A stretch of DNA of 64,000 nt from Dokdonella_A sp039926025 (GCA_039926025.1 JBDSXV010000232.1:62001-126000); one strand, 5' to 3'; positions 16,161-25,921 are shown, counted from the first letter of the stretch. The notes: a model not told the origin generated them from the sequence alone. A program made the numbers and translations.

Positions 16161-17332
16161 ATTTGGCGGCGAACGTCCTACTCGTTGACGATGTCAACCG
16201 GCTTTGGACTGTCGAGCCCCCGAAGCTCTTCAGAGCCGAACTCGATCGCGCACTCCTATGGGCATTCGATCGTGGAGCGTCCGATATTGTATTGATGACG
16301 GACGAGCCCGTCATGATTCGCTTGGATGGCGAATGGCAGCGCGTGGCGAGTCGGCGCCTGTCAGGCCCGGAAATTCTGGAGTTGCTCTCCGATGTCTACG
16401 CCCCAAACGCGGCAGCATTGCTAAGCGGCGGTGAGCCGCTTGACTTCTCGCATCGCGTCATTCGTTCGCGAGAGGCCGAGGTACGTTTTCGTGTGAATGC
16501 CACAGCGGGCCAAACGGCGTTTTCCGGCATGGCCGGCGTCGGTGTCGTCTTTCGTTCGATTCCTTCTGTCCCGCCGACCGTAAAGGAACTGAATCTCGAA
16601 ACTGCCATCATCCAGGCGCACGAAGACGTATCGAGAAGTCAGGGCCTATTTCTGGTCATCGGAGCAACCGGGACAGGCAAGACCACGCTCATTGCAAGTT
16701 TGATGCGTCACTCGATCGAAACGCCACCCGGCCGAATGCTTCTGACTTACGAAGCTCCGATCGAGTTCAACTTGTCGGCGGTACCGCACAAATGCGGCGT
16801 CGTCATTCAGACAGAGGTTCCTCGTCATCAAGCAACGTTCCGCCAAGGTGTCTCGAACGCTCTTCGTCGTGCTCCCGATATCATATTGATCGGTGAAGCC
16901 AGGGATCCGGAGACAATTGATGGGGTGGTTGTGGCCGCACAAACCGGCCACGCGGTCTACACGACGTTACATGCGAACAGTGTTGCGGCTGCTCTGCCCC
17001 GTTTGGTCGGCGAATTTCCCCCTGCACAGCAGCGATCTATTCTTGCCCGCGTACTGGACGTGCTCCGTTTCGCGGTGACGCAACGACTGGTTCCGAAAGT
17101 CGGCGGTGGACGTATCGCGTTACGCGAATTTCTTGTGTTCGACGCCGACATTCGCCGTCAGCTTGCCAACGCGGATCCCGATCGGCTGCAGCCAATCGTT
17201 CACGAGCTCGTACGTCGCCGCGGACAGAGTCTGCTTGCGGATGCGACGAACAAGTTCAAGCAGGAACTCATTTCTGAGGACACGCTTGCTTTGATCGGCG
17301 CCGAGTGGAACTTGGTCGAGGCCAGCGCATGA
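16157..17332 (+). CDS. DotB/TraJ-family secretion ATPase
   Basis: 391 residues. A PilT-like hexameric ATPase: Walker A GATGTGKTT near residues 169-177, a conserved Asp/His box (LTYEAPIEFNL), Walker B region DIILIGEARDPETIDG, and the Arg/His motif TGHAVYTTLHANS. The N-terminal PAS-like part (DRGASDIVLMTDEPVMIRLDG) is as in DotB. In the Dot/Icm system DotB is the cytoplasmic AAA ATPase that docks to DotO and activates secretion. Four-base overlap with dotC and with icmT, so it is tightly coupled. Confidence 0.92.
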   Translation: MNLAANVLLVDDVNRLWTVEPPKLFRAELDRALLWAFDRGASDIVLMTDEPVMIRLDGEWQRVASRRLSGPEILELLSDVYAPNAAALLSGGEPLDFSHRVIRSREAEVRFRVNATAGQTAFSGMAGVGVVFRSIPSVPPTVKELNLETAIIQAHEDVSRSQGLFLVIGATGTGKTTLIASLMRHSIETPPGRMLLTYEAPIEFNLSAVPHKCGVVIQTEVPRHQATFRQGVSNALRRAPDIILIGEARDPETIDGVVVAAQTGHAVYTTLHANSVAAALPRLVGEFPPAQQRSILARVLDVLRFAVTQRLVPKVGGGRIALREFLVFDADIRRQLANADPDRLQPIVHELVRRRGQSLLADATNKFKQELISEDTLALIGAEWNLVEASA

Positions 17333-17613
17333 CGTCGATCATTGGAAAGACATGCTCATGGCGTGCCACGACAGAGGTGCCGAGCTTCGGGCCCATTGAT
17401 GCGCGGGCGACGCTGCCATTTCTCATTTTCATGTTTCACATGCGGTTCTGGTCGCTGTACCTGGCTGTAGGCACGACCGTTGGATTTCTCATTCTCAAGA
17501 TTTGGCGAATCACGCCCACCGAAGCGATCAAGGCTTCTTGTTTCTGGATCGCTTCTATGGGGTTCCGTCGTGGACATATTGGTCATCGTAAAGGGATTTG
17601 GTCGGATGAATAG
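17329..17613 (+). CDS. IcmT/TraK-family protein
   Basis: 94 residues from ATG 17329, overlapping the dotB stop. The pattern is that of IcmT: W.T...P.F...DAR..LP.L with a membrane segment, RFWSLYLA, then a second hydrophobic helix, and a basic C-terminus MGFRRGHIGHRK. IcmT is a small inner-membrane component; in Legionella it is needed for pore function and egress. The position directly after dotB matches traJ-traK of R64. Confidence 0.85.
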   Translation: MTSIIGKTCSWRATTEVPSFGPIDARATLPFLIFMFHMRFWSLYLAVGTTVGFLILKIWRITPTEAIKASCFWIASMGFRRGHIGHRKGIWSDE

Positions 17614-18514
17614 ACACACGGTTCGTCTTCTTGTTGTGTGGTGTGCGGCGCTCATGTCCGGCATCAACGTCATGCAGAATACGCATGCCGATTTTGTGGT
17701 GCAGGCGGCCAGGTCTGCGCCATCGAATAAAAGCACCTCTACGTCATGCGCAGCAGGCATTACGGAGGCGGGTGTTCGGCCGGCGTTGCGACCTTTTCTT
17801 GCGCAAGCGCACGACGAAAACGCGTTGGCTTCACTGCGTAGGCTTCTGCCTGCGCATTGGTCGCTGCAGGGAAACCTTCCCCGATCGAACTCGACGGTGT
17901 CGTGGCAGGGCGGTCGTCCGTGGCCAGACATTGCGATGGATGTCGCCAAGTCCGCGAATCTTTGCGTAGCGATCGACTGGTCAGCGCATGCCCTGACCAT
18001 CCAGGAGTCAAATATCAAAAGTGCCGTCTCCGCGACGAGCACCGCAAAATCGAGCGCGACAGAATTCACAGCGAGTCCTGTGGTCGTAGCGAGAAGTGCG
18101 CCTCCGCAACACGACACCAGTGAAGTGCAACAGCATGCGCCCGAAGTGCATGCACCTGTTTCCGCGACGCCTCATCCGATCACCGCGACCGAACCCCCTG
18201 TCGGTCGCGGTGAGGGTGCGGCGTCGCCTCTTTTTCCGCCGGCTCGCTCATCGCCTGCGCCCATGACGTATGCCCTGAAAGCGGGCGATACCGTCCGCGC
18301 CACGTTTACTCGGTGGTGCAGAGCCGAAGGCTGGACGCTCGTATGGAACGCCGACATGGATTATCCCGTCGAAGTCTCGATGACGTTTCCTACGGATACG
18401 GACCTTCGGGGCGCAGTGAAAGAAGTGCTCAAGGCCTACTGGCGTCAGTCTTTCGCATTGGAAGGGCACATCTATAGCAACCAGGTACTCGAGATCGTAG
18501 GGAGAGCGCGTTGA
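17606..18514 (+). CDS. pilL: PilL / TcpQ-domain thin-pilus protein
   Basis: 302 residues from ATG 17606 (an earlier in-frame ATG lies deep in icmT). A signal-like N-terminus (MNRHTVRLLVVWCAALMSG) is followed by a segment with LPAHWSLQGN and SWQGGRPWPDI, an Ala/Pro/Thr-rich linker, and a C-terminal TcpQ-type domain (residues about 225-300): ATFTRWCRAEGWTLVWN, DYPVEVSMTFPTD, LRGAVKEVLKAYW and NQVLEI. TcpQ/PilL assist secretin assembly of R64-type and toxin-coregulated pili. It overlaps icmT and is followed by pilN. No pilM-like gene is present between them. Confidence 0.8.
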   Translation: MNRHTVRLLVVWCAALMSGINVMQNTHADFVVQAARSAPSNKSTSTSCAAGITEAGVRPALRPFLAQAHDENALASLRRLLPAHWSLQGNLPRSNSTVSWQGGRPWPDIAMDVAKSANLCVAIDWSAHALTIQESNIKSAVSATSTAKSSATEFTASPVVVARSAPPQHDTSEVQQHAPEVHAPVSATPHPITATEPPVGRGEGAASPLFPPARSSPAPMTYALKAGDTVRATFTRWCRAEGWTLVWNADMDYPVEVSMTFPTDTDLRGAVKEVLKAYWRQSFALEGHIYSNQVLEIVGRAR

Positions 18515-20124
18515 TGATCAGCATGCGATGGATCGTGTTGGGAATGGCTGTCGCGCTGAGCGGCTGCGCCACGGCCCTGCAGAAGAAAACGAACGAGACC
18601 GCGGGTGTCTTGAGCCGCGAAGGTCAGGAACACATCGCCGAACAGCGTGAGATGCAGGAAGCCTATCTCAAGGACGAACATCGTCTGTGGGTCGGAAGTC
18701 ATCCCGAACCCATGCAATCGGGTCCTGTCTTGCCAGCGGTGTTTGCACAGCCGGCGCGTTTGGAGCGCCAAGTGCCGGTGACTCTTCAAATGGTTGCGGA
18801 GTACGTCTCGACGACATTCAACATGCCGGTGCGGGTCACCACTGACGCCACCGAGGCGGCAAGCAAGAATTCCGCTGATCCAGTTGCTCAGATCGTAGGG
18901 CACCCGGAAACGCCGGGGGCATTTCTCCTGCAGTACACCGGCTCCCTCAAGGGCCTTCTGGATCTCACGGCTGCGCGCACTGGCAACGCGTGGCGTTTCG
19001 CTGATGGCGCGATCACGCTGTTCCACTACGACACACGGACGTTCTTCGTGGATGCGCTTCCGATTACGTCGAGCCTTGAGGCCAATGTTTCTAACCAGGC
19101 GCAACAGGGTGGCTCGGGTGGAAGTGGCGGTGGTGGCGGTGGCGGTGGCGATGCCGGCGGTGGCGGAGGTAGTGGCGGTGGTGGCTCTTCGTCGGGCGGC
19201 ACGCAGGTTTCGAGCGGGCAGAGCGCGTCAGCGAAGGGCGAGGTCGAGGTGATTCAGTCCTCGGCGGACGCCATCAAAGCGATGCTTAGCAAGGGTGGTC
19301 AGATCGCGGTTTCCAAGGGCACCGGCAGCATCACAGTCACCGACATGCCGGACGTGCTGGATCGAGTGGCTGGTTACGTTAAGACACTCAATGAGCGGTT
19401 GACACGGCAAGTCGTGATGGATGTCCGTATCTATCAGGTTGAGCTCAACGATGGCGAAAACTACGGCATCAATTGGGACGTGATCTATCAGACCCTCAAT
19501 GGGCGCTATGGACTGACGACCCATTCCGTCGCGGAAGCCTCGCCGGGATCGCAGTCGCTAAATCTGTCCATCATCGATCCGACATCCTTGTTCAATGGCA
19601 CGCAGGTCCTTCTTCAGGCACTCGCGACGCAGGGAACGATCGCGGCCAAGACGTCTGCAGGTGTTGCGACGATCAGCGGCCGTCCCGTCCCCCTTCAGAT
19701 CGCGGACCAGGTGTACTTCGTCAATTCGTCGGGCGCAACGGCGGTGCAGAATGTTGGCGTCCAATCGACGCTTTCGCTCGGCACGGTCACCACCGGGACG
19801 GCGATGAATCTGCTCCCTGTCGTCTTGGACAACAACGACGTCCTTCTGCAGGTCAGCATCGATCTGTCGTCGAACAAGGGCTTGCGCAAAGTCACTAGCG
19901 GTAACGCCACGGTGGAAGCACCGGAGATCGCGTCGCGCCAATTCATGCAACAGGTGAAGCTGCGTTCGGGTTCGACGCTTGTGATGAGCGGTTTCGAGCA
20001 GGAGTCGATCAGCAGCGATCAACGCGGACTGGGCTCGCCTCGATTCTGGTTCGCCGGTGGCGGCGCGGAAAGCACGAAGTCGCACACGATTCTCTTGATT
20101 CTTCTCACACCGAAGGTGGTCTGA
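18514..20124 (+). CDS. pilN: PilN, outer-membrane lipoprotein secretin of thin pilus
   Basis: 536 residues from ATG 18514 (GGAGAG seven bases upstream; a TTG one codon earlier is less likely). Signal sequence with lipobox LSGC, N-terminal N-domains with LDLTAARTGNAWRFADGAI, a second domain with MLSKGGQIAVSKGTGSITVTDMPDVLDRV, and the C-terminal secretin block ending in SHTILLILLTPKV. It forms the outer-membrane channel for the type IVB pilus. A Gly/Ser-only linker of about 35 residues (195-232) sits between the first and second domains and is notably long and repetitive. Overlaps pilL stop. Confidence 0.92.
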   Translation: MISMRWIVLGMAVALSGCATALQKKTNETAGVLSREGQEHIAEQREMQEAYLKDEHRLWVGSHPEPMQSGPVLPAVFAQPARLERQVPVTLQMVAEYVSTTFNMPVRVTTDATEAASKNSADPVAQIVGHPETPGAFLLQYTGSLKGLLDLTAARTGNAWRFADGAITLFHYDTRTFFVDALPITSSLEANVSNQAQQGGSGGSGGGGGGGGDAGGGGGSGGGGSSSGGTQVSSGQSASAKGEVEVIQSSADAIKAMLSKGGQIAVSKGTGSITVTDMPDVLDRVAGYVKTLNERLTRQVVMDVRIYQVELNDGENYGINWDVIYQTLNGRYGLTTHSVAEASPGSQSLNLSIIDPTSLFNGTQVLLQALATQGTIAAKTSAGVATISGRPVPLQIADQVYFVNSSGATAVQNVGVQSTLSLGTVTTGTAMNLLPVVLDNNDVLLQVSIDLSSNKGLRKVTSGNATVEAPEIASRQFMQQVKLRSGSTLVMSGFEQESISSDQRGLGSPRFWFAGGGAESTKSHTILLILLTPKVV

Positions 20125-20125
20125 G

Positions 20126-21547
20126 ATGCGCAAGCCGGTTGCCGCCGCTGGCAATACGATCCTCTACACGATCGGAAAGCGCACAGTCGTTTGCGGGCTG
20201 GCGTGGGAAGTGCTGCAGCGACGTGATACAGCAACGCGATCCGTCGAGTTGGCAGAAATCGCCAAGCGCCGTGGATCCAGCTACGCAGTATTGCTTCAGA
20301 CGTCCAGTGGGCGCACGTTTGGCGGTTTCGTTCCCCCCGATGCGCCGGCGAAAGCCAAGAGCAGCACGAGTGCCGCTGTTTGGTTGGCTGTATCCGTCGA
20401 ACGTCCCACGGTCTACATCGAACAAGTAGGCGACGACCGATGGTGGTATGTGGTCGTGAGGCCAGGCGAGGTGGACGTTTCAACGGATCGCATCGGCAGC
20501 GGCGTCGATGTAGCTGCCGCGCTGGATGACATGCTTGCTGAAGCCGTGCGCGATGCGGAGTGGGCCGAAACGCAGGTCTTTATTTCGGGCGCTGCACCGC
20601 CGGTTCGATTGATCGAACAAAACGTCATCACGCCACTCGAAGGGACGTTCGAGCAGCTGGTCGACCTTGACCGCGCGTCAGATCCGCGGACGCAGATCAA
20701 ACGTGTCGTCGGCGGTGTCTCGCCGATCGTTCTGATCGCGGCCGTGGCAGTCGCCGCCTTAGTGCTATTCGGCATGACTTGGTATGTCATGAAAGTAGTG
20801 CGCGAGCGTGCGGAGTTGGAAGCCGCACGCGCTGCTGCACTGGCCAATGAGAGGAACGCGGCCGAGATGGCCACGCTCAATGACAAGCGAATCGCAGATG
20901 CTGTTGCTGCAGCGCTTGCTGGCGATACGGCGACGCCTGCCCCCGATGACGTCATACACGGTTGCCTCTCTACATTCTCGACCGTCCCGCCATACGTCGG
21001 TGGTTGGTCGATGGGCATGTTCGAGTGTACTCCGGGCTCCGCTACGACACGGTGGGGGCGGGCACGTGGCGACTTGAGTGACAACGCCACGCTTGTTGCA
21101 CAAATTCGCGAATGGGGCGCACCGACATTTGACCCGGCAGGGACCAACGCGGTGGTGGGGCTGCGCATGCAGGCGTTCCCGAACCGCGTGGCGATTTTTC
21201 CGGAAAATTTGCCCGCTCAAAATATTGTCTGGGTAGTCCTCGGCACGTGGGCACAGCGTCTTGAGCATGACACCCATGTCGCTATCGATCTCGGTGCCCC
21301 ATCCGTGAAGGCACTTCAATACGCTGATCCGCGAGTCAACGAAGGGAAGAATGGACTGAGTCCAGTGCCCGAAGAGAAGTTGTACCGGACTGGAGCATTG
21401 AAGATTTCAGGTCGCGGCGCTCTCGCGCTTTCGGCGGTGCACTTTGCAGTGCCTTATGTCTCGCTTACTTCGCTTCGGATCACCACACACGGTGGAACCG
21501 ATTTTGACTGGAATCTGGAGGGTAGTTATGTGCTCGCGAATCACTAA
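20126..21547 (+). CDS. pilO: PilO-type thin-pilus assembly protein
   Basis: 473 residues. The N-terminal half looks like the R64 PilO actin-like/cytoplasmic module, including an RWWYVVVRPGEVDV segment; one membrane helix lies near residues 200-220 (VSPIVLIAAVAVAALVLFGM), followed by a coiled coil (residues 228-275, rich in Ala/Glu/Arg) and a C-terminal periplasmic domain. PilO2-family proteins link the inner-membrane ATPase platform to the secretin. One-base spacing from pilN and overlap with pilP support the operon order pilN-O-P-Q-R-S. Confidence 0.85.
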   Translation: MRKPVAAAGNTILYTIGKRTVVCGLAWEVLQRRDTATRSVELAEIAKRRGSSYAVLLQTSSGRTFGGFVPPDAPAKAKSSTSAAVWLAVSVERPTVYIEQVGDDRWWYVVVRPGEVDVSTDRIGSGVDVAAALDDMLAEAVRDAEWAETQVFISGAAPPVRLIEQNVITPLEGTFEQLVDLDRASDPRTQIKRVVGGVSPIVLIAAVAVAALVLFGMTWYVMKVVRERAELEAARAAALANERNAAEMATLNDKRIADAVAAALAGDTATPAPDDVIHGCLSTFSTVPPYVGGWSMGMFECTPGSATTRWGRARGDLSDNATLVAQIREWGAPTFDPAGTNAVVGLRMQAFPNRVAIFPENLPAQNIVWVVLGTWAQRLEHDTHVAIDLGAPSVKALQYADPRVNEGKNGLSPVPEEKLYRTGALKISGRGALALSAVHFAVPYVSLTSLRITTHGGTDFDWNLEGSYVLANH

Positions 21548-22205
21548 CGCAGTTTTGGCGATGAGCTTAGTGTGGATTGCATTGCCGGCCTTTGCGCAGC
21601 AGGCATCGCCAGTTTCTGCGCCAGTTGCGCCCATGGCGGTCGTTGCGACTGCGCCTGCCGCCGTCGATGCCACATCGCCTGCGGCCGATCCCGATGCCAT
21701 TTTGCTCGGTGCCATTCGCAAGCAGGTCGACATCAAGAAAGCGAAAGCCGAAGAGCTCGGCGTGGATATTCAGATTCAAGATAGTCGTACCAAGCTTGAC
21801 GGTGGAACGAGCGCGGGAAATTCGACGGTCATTCCGGATCTCATTGGACTTTACGGGACCGATAGTCGGATGACGGCTGAATTCATTGTCGGAGGCACAT
21901 CGGTCTTGACCGCGAGGCGCGGCGAGTGGGTCACCGCGGATTGGCAACTGGAATCCATGCTGTCAAATGGCGTCGTGCTCAAGCGACGCGACAGCAAGGA
22001 ACGCCGCACCGTCCTGTTCGGTCGCAGATCTGCGCCAGGCACATTGTCGGCTGCCGGTGGAACGAGTTACGCCGAGCGCAGTGGGAGTTCGCAAGCTCTT
22101 CCGCCGTACTCGTCGCCGCCGCAGCGGGTGTTTTCCGCGCCAGCACCCACGGCACCCATGCAGCCGACTTCGGCACCGGTGGTCGCCCATGGCAACACTC
22201 AGTGA
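21528..22205 (+). CDS. pilP: PilP-type thin-pilus biogenesis protein
   Basis: 225 residues from ATG 21528 (GGAGG seven bases upstream, within pilO). A signal peptide (LVWIALPAFAQQ) is followed by an Ala/Pro-rich region, a helix and a small beta domain with FIVGGTSVLTARRGEWVTADWQLESM, which resembles the homology region of PilP/GspC that contacts the secretin. The Pro/Ser/Ala-rich C-terminus is probably disordered. Overlaps pilO by 20 bases. Confidence 0.8.
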   Translation: MCSRITNAVLAMSLVWIALPAFAQQASPVSAPVAPMAVVATAPAAVDATSPAADPDAILLGAIRKQVDIKKAKAEELGVDIQIQDSRTKLDGGTSAGNSTVIPDLIGLYGTDSRMTAEFIVGGTSVLTARRGEWVTADWQLESMLSNGVVLKRRDSKERRTVLFGRRSAPGTLSAAGGTSYAERSGSSQALPPYSSPPQRVFSAPAPTAPMQPTSAPVVAHGNTQ

Positions 22206-22233
22206 ATCGCACGGTCAACAGGACCAGGAAGCC

Positions 22234-24063
22234 ATGGCACCGATGATCTCCAGGTTTTTCAAGCCACCAGAGGCGCCGCCCGCGCCGCCTGTGCCGAAGG
22301 TTGCGCACACGCAGCGACCCACCGGACCCGTGCAGGATCTCAAGGTGCTACGCGCTTTGGGGGACGCCCCGGCATTCACGGAAGTGCTGTCCGCGAAAGG
22401 AGGCACCGTCGAGCTTGACCCGACAGATCAGCGGCGCGTTGCGATCCTTGATTTGGGTGAGCAGCGGTGCGCCCTGATCTGGACGAACCGCAGTGCCGAT
22501 GAGGAAGCTATGCGCGTAGCTACGCAGCGCTTGCGTGGCCAAGGCATCAGCATCGCCGCTCGATATGAAGCATCGGCCGACGTCATCGGCGTCTTCTACG
22601 AACACGTCAAAGGCTCTGACGTTGCAGGGGTGCATAGGGAACGAGAGCCCCAAGCCACGATCGAGCTAGGCTCCAGCGAGATGGAGAAGCGGTTCGAGGC
22701 GATCGTAGCCGCGGCTGTTGCGGTAAATGCATCCGATATCCATCTGCGCGTGCGCGAGGATCAGCCAACATCCATCGACTTCCGGGTCAATGGCGACCTG
22801 GAGCTCTACCAGCAGATTCCGCACGGAATAGGGCGGGATCTCACCTATGCGAGTTTCAACTACGCAGACAAAAGCAAGACAGGTGTTGAGTTCAGTCCCG
22901 ACGAATTTCAAGATGCACGAATTCGCCGGAAAATCGTCGTCAATGGTGTAGAAACCACCATCAACCTGCGTTATGCGTCCAAGCCCACGTACAACGGTTG
23001 GGATGTGGTATTTCGCGTGCTGATTGAGGGTACCGCTGGCAAGCACTGGCCGCTCACTCAGTTGGGATATGACGTCGCCCAAATGTCTGCGTTTGAGCGC
23101 ATGTTGTCTCGTCCTTCCGGTCTCATTGCGATTGTCGGAACGACAGGCAGCGGCAAGAGCCGCACACTGCAGACCCTGCTGGCCATGCTGCATCAACGCT
23201 ATGGTGGTCGGAAGGTATTGGTAACGATCGAGGATCCGCCGGAATACGTGATCGCAGGCGCATCACAAGTTCCAGTTCGCCGCGTGACGACCGCCGGCTC
23301 CGAGGATCCTCAAGCCGACGCCCAAGCGTTTGGACGTGCCCTGAAGGCATGCATGCGGGCCGATCCCGACGTCATCATGGTGGGTGAAGTGCGTGATCAC
23401 GCAAGTGGCAGGCTGTGCCAGGAAGCCGTGCAAACTGGGCACAAGGTACTGACGACACTTCATGCCGCCAACCCATTCGAGGCGATGGCCCGTTTCATGG
23501 ATCTTGGAATCGAACGGACGATTCTGACGGGCGCTGACTTTCTGACCGGCATCATCTATCAACGCTTGATCCCGATTGTCTGTCCGGAATGTGCTATCCG
23601 AATTGACAAGGCCAGTGAGGAGATGTCGCCGGCTATGTTGACTCGCATCAACAAGCGAGCTGGCGACCATTTGGGGTCATTGCGCTTTCGCGGTGTTGGG
23701 TGCCGCCAATGTCGCAACACGGGAATCATCGGAAGAACGGTTGCTGCTTCCATCCTTGAGCCCGACTTGGACATCCTCGAGATGGTGAGAGTTGGCGAAC
23801 GCAATCGCGCGTCGCTGTTCTGGAGGACCGCCGCGCAAGGCGCTGCCGATCCCAAAATCATGGGTCGCACCGCATTGGACCACGGCATCGAAAAGATGCT
23901 CGAGGGCAATGTGAGTCCCTACGATCTTGAAACAGAGCTCGGGCTCATGGATGGGGAAATCTCGATCAGCCAAGCGAAACAGCGTCTGCAGCGCGGCGTC
24001 ACGAGCCCCCCCAATATGGTGCCCAGTTCGTCAATGGCCCCAAGCGAAGCGGAGGCGCGCTGA
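22234..24063 (+). CDS. pilQ: PilQ, assembly ATPase of thin pilus (GspE/PilB-like)
   Basis: 609 residues from ATG 22234 (AGGA at suitable distance); ATG 22189 in the end of pilP is an alternative. Motifs: ASDIHLRVREDQPTSIDFRVNG, Walker A GTTGSGKS near residue 302, VTIEDPPEY, Walker B DVIMVGEVRDHASGRL, the His box TGHKVLTTLHAAN, and the tetracysteine zinc motif (CPEC ... CRQC) typical of GspE-type extension ATPases. It powers polymerisation of the PilS pilin. Longer than R64 PilQ (518 aa) because of an extra N-terminal domain of roughly 150 residues. It overlaps pilR by one base. Confidence 0.92.
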   Translation: MAPMISRFFKPPEAPPAPPVPKVAHTQRPTGPVQDLKVLRALGDAPAFTEVLSAKGGTVELDPTDQRRVAILDLGEQRCALIWTNRSADEEAMRVATQRLRGQGISIAARYEASADVIGVFYEHVKGSDVAGVHREREPQATIELGSSEMEKRFEAIVAAAVAVNASDIHLRVREDQPTSIDFRVNGDLELYQQIPHGIGRDLTYASFNYADKSKTGVEFSPDEFQDARIRRKIVVNGVETTINLRYASKPTYNGWDVVFRVLIEGTAGKHWPLTQLGYDVAQMSAFERMLSRPSGLIAIVGTTGSGKSRTLQTLLAMLHQRYGGRKVLVTIEDPPEYVIAGASQVPVRRVTTAGSEDPQADAQAFGRALKACMRADPDVIMVGEVRDHASGRLCQEAVQTGHKVLTTLHAANPFEAMARFMDLGIERTILTGADFLTGIIYQRLIPIVCPECAIRIDKASEEMSPAMLTRINKRAGDHLGSLRFRGVGCRQCRNTGIIGRTVAASILEPDLDILEMVRVGERNRASLFWRTAAQGAADPKIMGRTALDHGIEKMLEGNVSPYDLETELGLMDGEISISQAKQRLQRGVTSPPNMVPSSSMAPSEAEAR

Positions 24064-25172
24064 TGGCGGCCGTACTCACAGCCAAACATACAAGCGGCAT
24101 GAGTCTGACAGAGCGCCTCGAGCGCATGCTCGGTCGGCGCCAGTTTGGTGTGCGCGAGCGCACACGGTTTTATCAAAAGCTGGAGCGATTCACGAAGCGT
24201 GGCCATCCCCATGAAGTCGCGTTAAAAGGCATGTGGCAGCGGTACGAACGAAACCGCGATCCGCGACGTCACATGTTTCTTGATGTGCTTTCAGATTTGA
24301 AGGAGGGCAAGCCCTTCTCGGACGCGATCGCACCCTTCATCCCCGCCGCCGAGCGCTTGATGATCAAATCGGGCGAGCTTGTGGGCGAGTACCCGGCCGG
24401 TTTCAGCCAGGCGGCGAAGGTGGCCGATGGTGTCGGTCGGATGTTGAGCGCGTTGCGAACTCAGTTGGCCTATCCGGTCGTGTTGTTGTTGGCTGGGGCC
24501 GCCGCGCTGCTTGTCGCTGCGTACTTGGTCATTCCGTCGATGTTGCAGGTCGCGCCTGACCCGTCGCAATGGCCGCTGGTCTCACGCGTGCTCTATGACA
24601 TGTCGTGGATCGTGAGACATTTTGGCATCGTCATTGCGCTTGTGATCGGCGCTGGAACGTACGTGATCATGCGCACCATGCCGGCGTGGATTTCGCCGAC
24701 TCGCTCATGGCTCGATCGTCGGATTCCTCCATGGACGATGTACCGAGCGTATCAGGGCGCCGCGTTTCTGCTGGCCTTTGGATCGCTGACGCAGACCGGT
24801 CGTCCTGTCTCCGAATCCTTGCGCGATATCGCAGAGGTTGGCAGTCGATGGTTGGCGTCTCACCTCTACCGAATGATCGCAATGACCAATGAAGGAAAGA
24901 GTGCAGGTCGTGCCATCAACACGGGATTGCTCGACGACGACACCGTGGGCGGTATTGAGGATTACAGCGCGTCCGGGTCGTTCGATCAGGCCATCGTGGC
25001 CATGGGTGAAGATGCGATCGAGGATGGCGTGATCACTATAAATGCTGCCGGCGCGCGTGCACGCGGCCTAGCGTTCCTCGTAATGATGGCGTTGATTCTG
25101 ATTCTGTGGGCAGGTGTGTCGATGCTGATGTTGGATATCTATACGAAGGCGCAGATGCATAGCGGTCCTTGA
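24063..25172 (+). CDS. pilR: PilR, GspF/PilC-like inner-membrane platform
   Basis: 369 residues. A GspF family layout: N-terminal cytoplasmic domain (residues 30-135) ending GRMLSALRTQLAYPVVLLL, three membrane helices (about 138-162, 180-200 and near 340-360), and a second cytoplasmic domain with PPWTMYRAYQGAAFLLAFGSLTQ. It is the inner-membrane platform protein that passes pilin subunits to the growing fibre under PilQ action. The stop is followed by 123 bases of leader before pilS, containing two short hairpins (GGGGA/TCCCC and GCCGG/CCGGC). Confidence 0.88.
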   Translation: MAAVLTAKHTSGMSLTERLERMLGRRQFGVRERTRFYQKLERFTKRGHPHEVALKGMWQRYERNRDPRRHMFLDVLSDLKEGKPFSDAIAPFIPAAERLMIKSGELVGEYPAGFSQAAKVADGVGRMLSALRTQLAYPVVLLLAGAAALLVAAYLVIPSMLQVAPDPSQWPLVSRVLYDMSWIVRHFGIVIALVIGAGTYVIMRTMPAWISPTRSWLDRRIPPWTMYRAYQGAAFLLAFGSLTQTGRPVSESLRDIAEVGSRWLASHLYRMIAMTNEGKSAGRAINTGLLDDDTVGGIEDYSASGSFDQAIVAMGEDAIEDGVITINAAGARARGLAFLVMMALILILWAGVSMLMLDIYTKAQMHSGP

Positions 25173-25295
25173 AAACGCTTGAAAGAGTGTGTGTGGTACC
25201 CGCGCGGCGAAATTCCGGCGGGGCTGTGAAGGGGATAGTCCCCGTATGGAGCCGGGTAACCGGCAGTAGCGAAAACTGTCAATGGAGAAAGTGAA

Positions 25296-25865
25296 ATGAA
25301 ACATCGTCAATCGAACCCCGCCTTCACGGCAGGGAAGAAGCAGAAAGGCTACAGCCTGGTCGAGCTGCTGGCAGGTATGGTCATCATCGTACTGCTGCTG
25401 GCCGGCGTGTTCGCGCTGTTCAATGGCGGCCTCGCGGGGGGCAAGTCTATTGTCCACAACCAGCAATTGACCGGCCTGATCGCGGGTGTCAAGGGTATTT
25501 ACACGTCCCCCGCCTACACCGGCATCAGTGCCAACCAGATCATCACGGCAGGCAAGGCGCCGACCAACATGGTCGTCGGGGCTGGAGCGGGTGCCACCCT
25601 CAACAATCCCTGGGGTGGTGGCGTGACGATCGCGTCGGGCAACTACGGAGCAGGCACGAACAATGCGTTCGTGATCAACGATGCGCAGGTGCCGACGGCC
25701 GAGTGCAACACCGTTGTCAGTGGCGTCGGACCATCATTTGTGAAGATCGCGGTCGGGGCGACGGTCGTCAAGGACGACAGCGCCGGAACGACGTTGACGA
25801 CCGCGGCGGTCGTGGCGGCATGTGCTGCAGCTGGAGCGAACACGGTTGTCTTCACTGCAACCTGA
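25296..25865 (+). CDS. pilS: PilS-like major prepilin of thin pilus
   Basis: 189 residues. A 22-residue basic leader is followed by KGYSLVELLAGMVIIVLLLAG, a type IV pilin processing site (Gly before Tyr, Glu at +5) and hydrophobic N-terminal helix. The C-terminal domain is small with two Cys (ECNTVV and VAACAAAG), which may form the pilin disulphide loop. Being first after the platform gene and preceded by its own leader, it is the best candidate for the major pilin; two further PilS-like genes follow. A prepilin peptidase (PilU) was not found in this window. Confidence 0.85.
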   Translation: MKHRQSNPAFTAGKKQKGYSLVELLAGMVIIVLLLAGVFALFNGGLAGGKSIVHNQQLTGLIAGVKGIYTSPAYTGISANQIITAGKAPTNMVVGAGAGATLNNPWGGGVTIASGNYGAGTNNAFVINDAQVPTAECNTVVSGVGPSFVKIAVGATVVKDDSAGTTLTTAAVVAACAAAGANTVVFTAT

Positions 25866-25921
25866 TGCAGACGAACGGTCGGGCACGTTGCTGCCCGGCC
25901 GTTCGATCCACGGAGATCGAC

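Noticed and set aside
25173..25295. Possible cyclic-di-GMP riboswitch in the pilS leader
   Set aside because: Two short stems are there, but the conserved core bases of that riboswitch class could not be matched.
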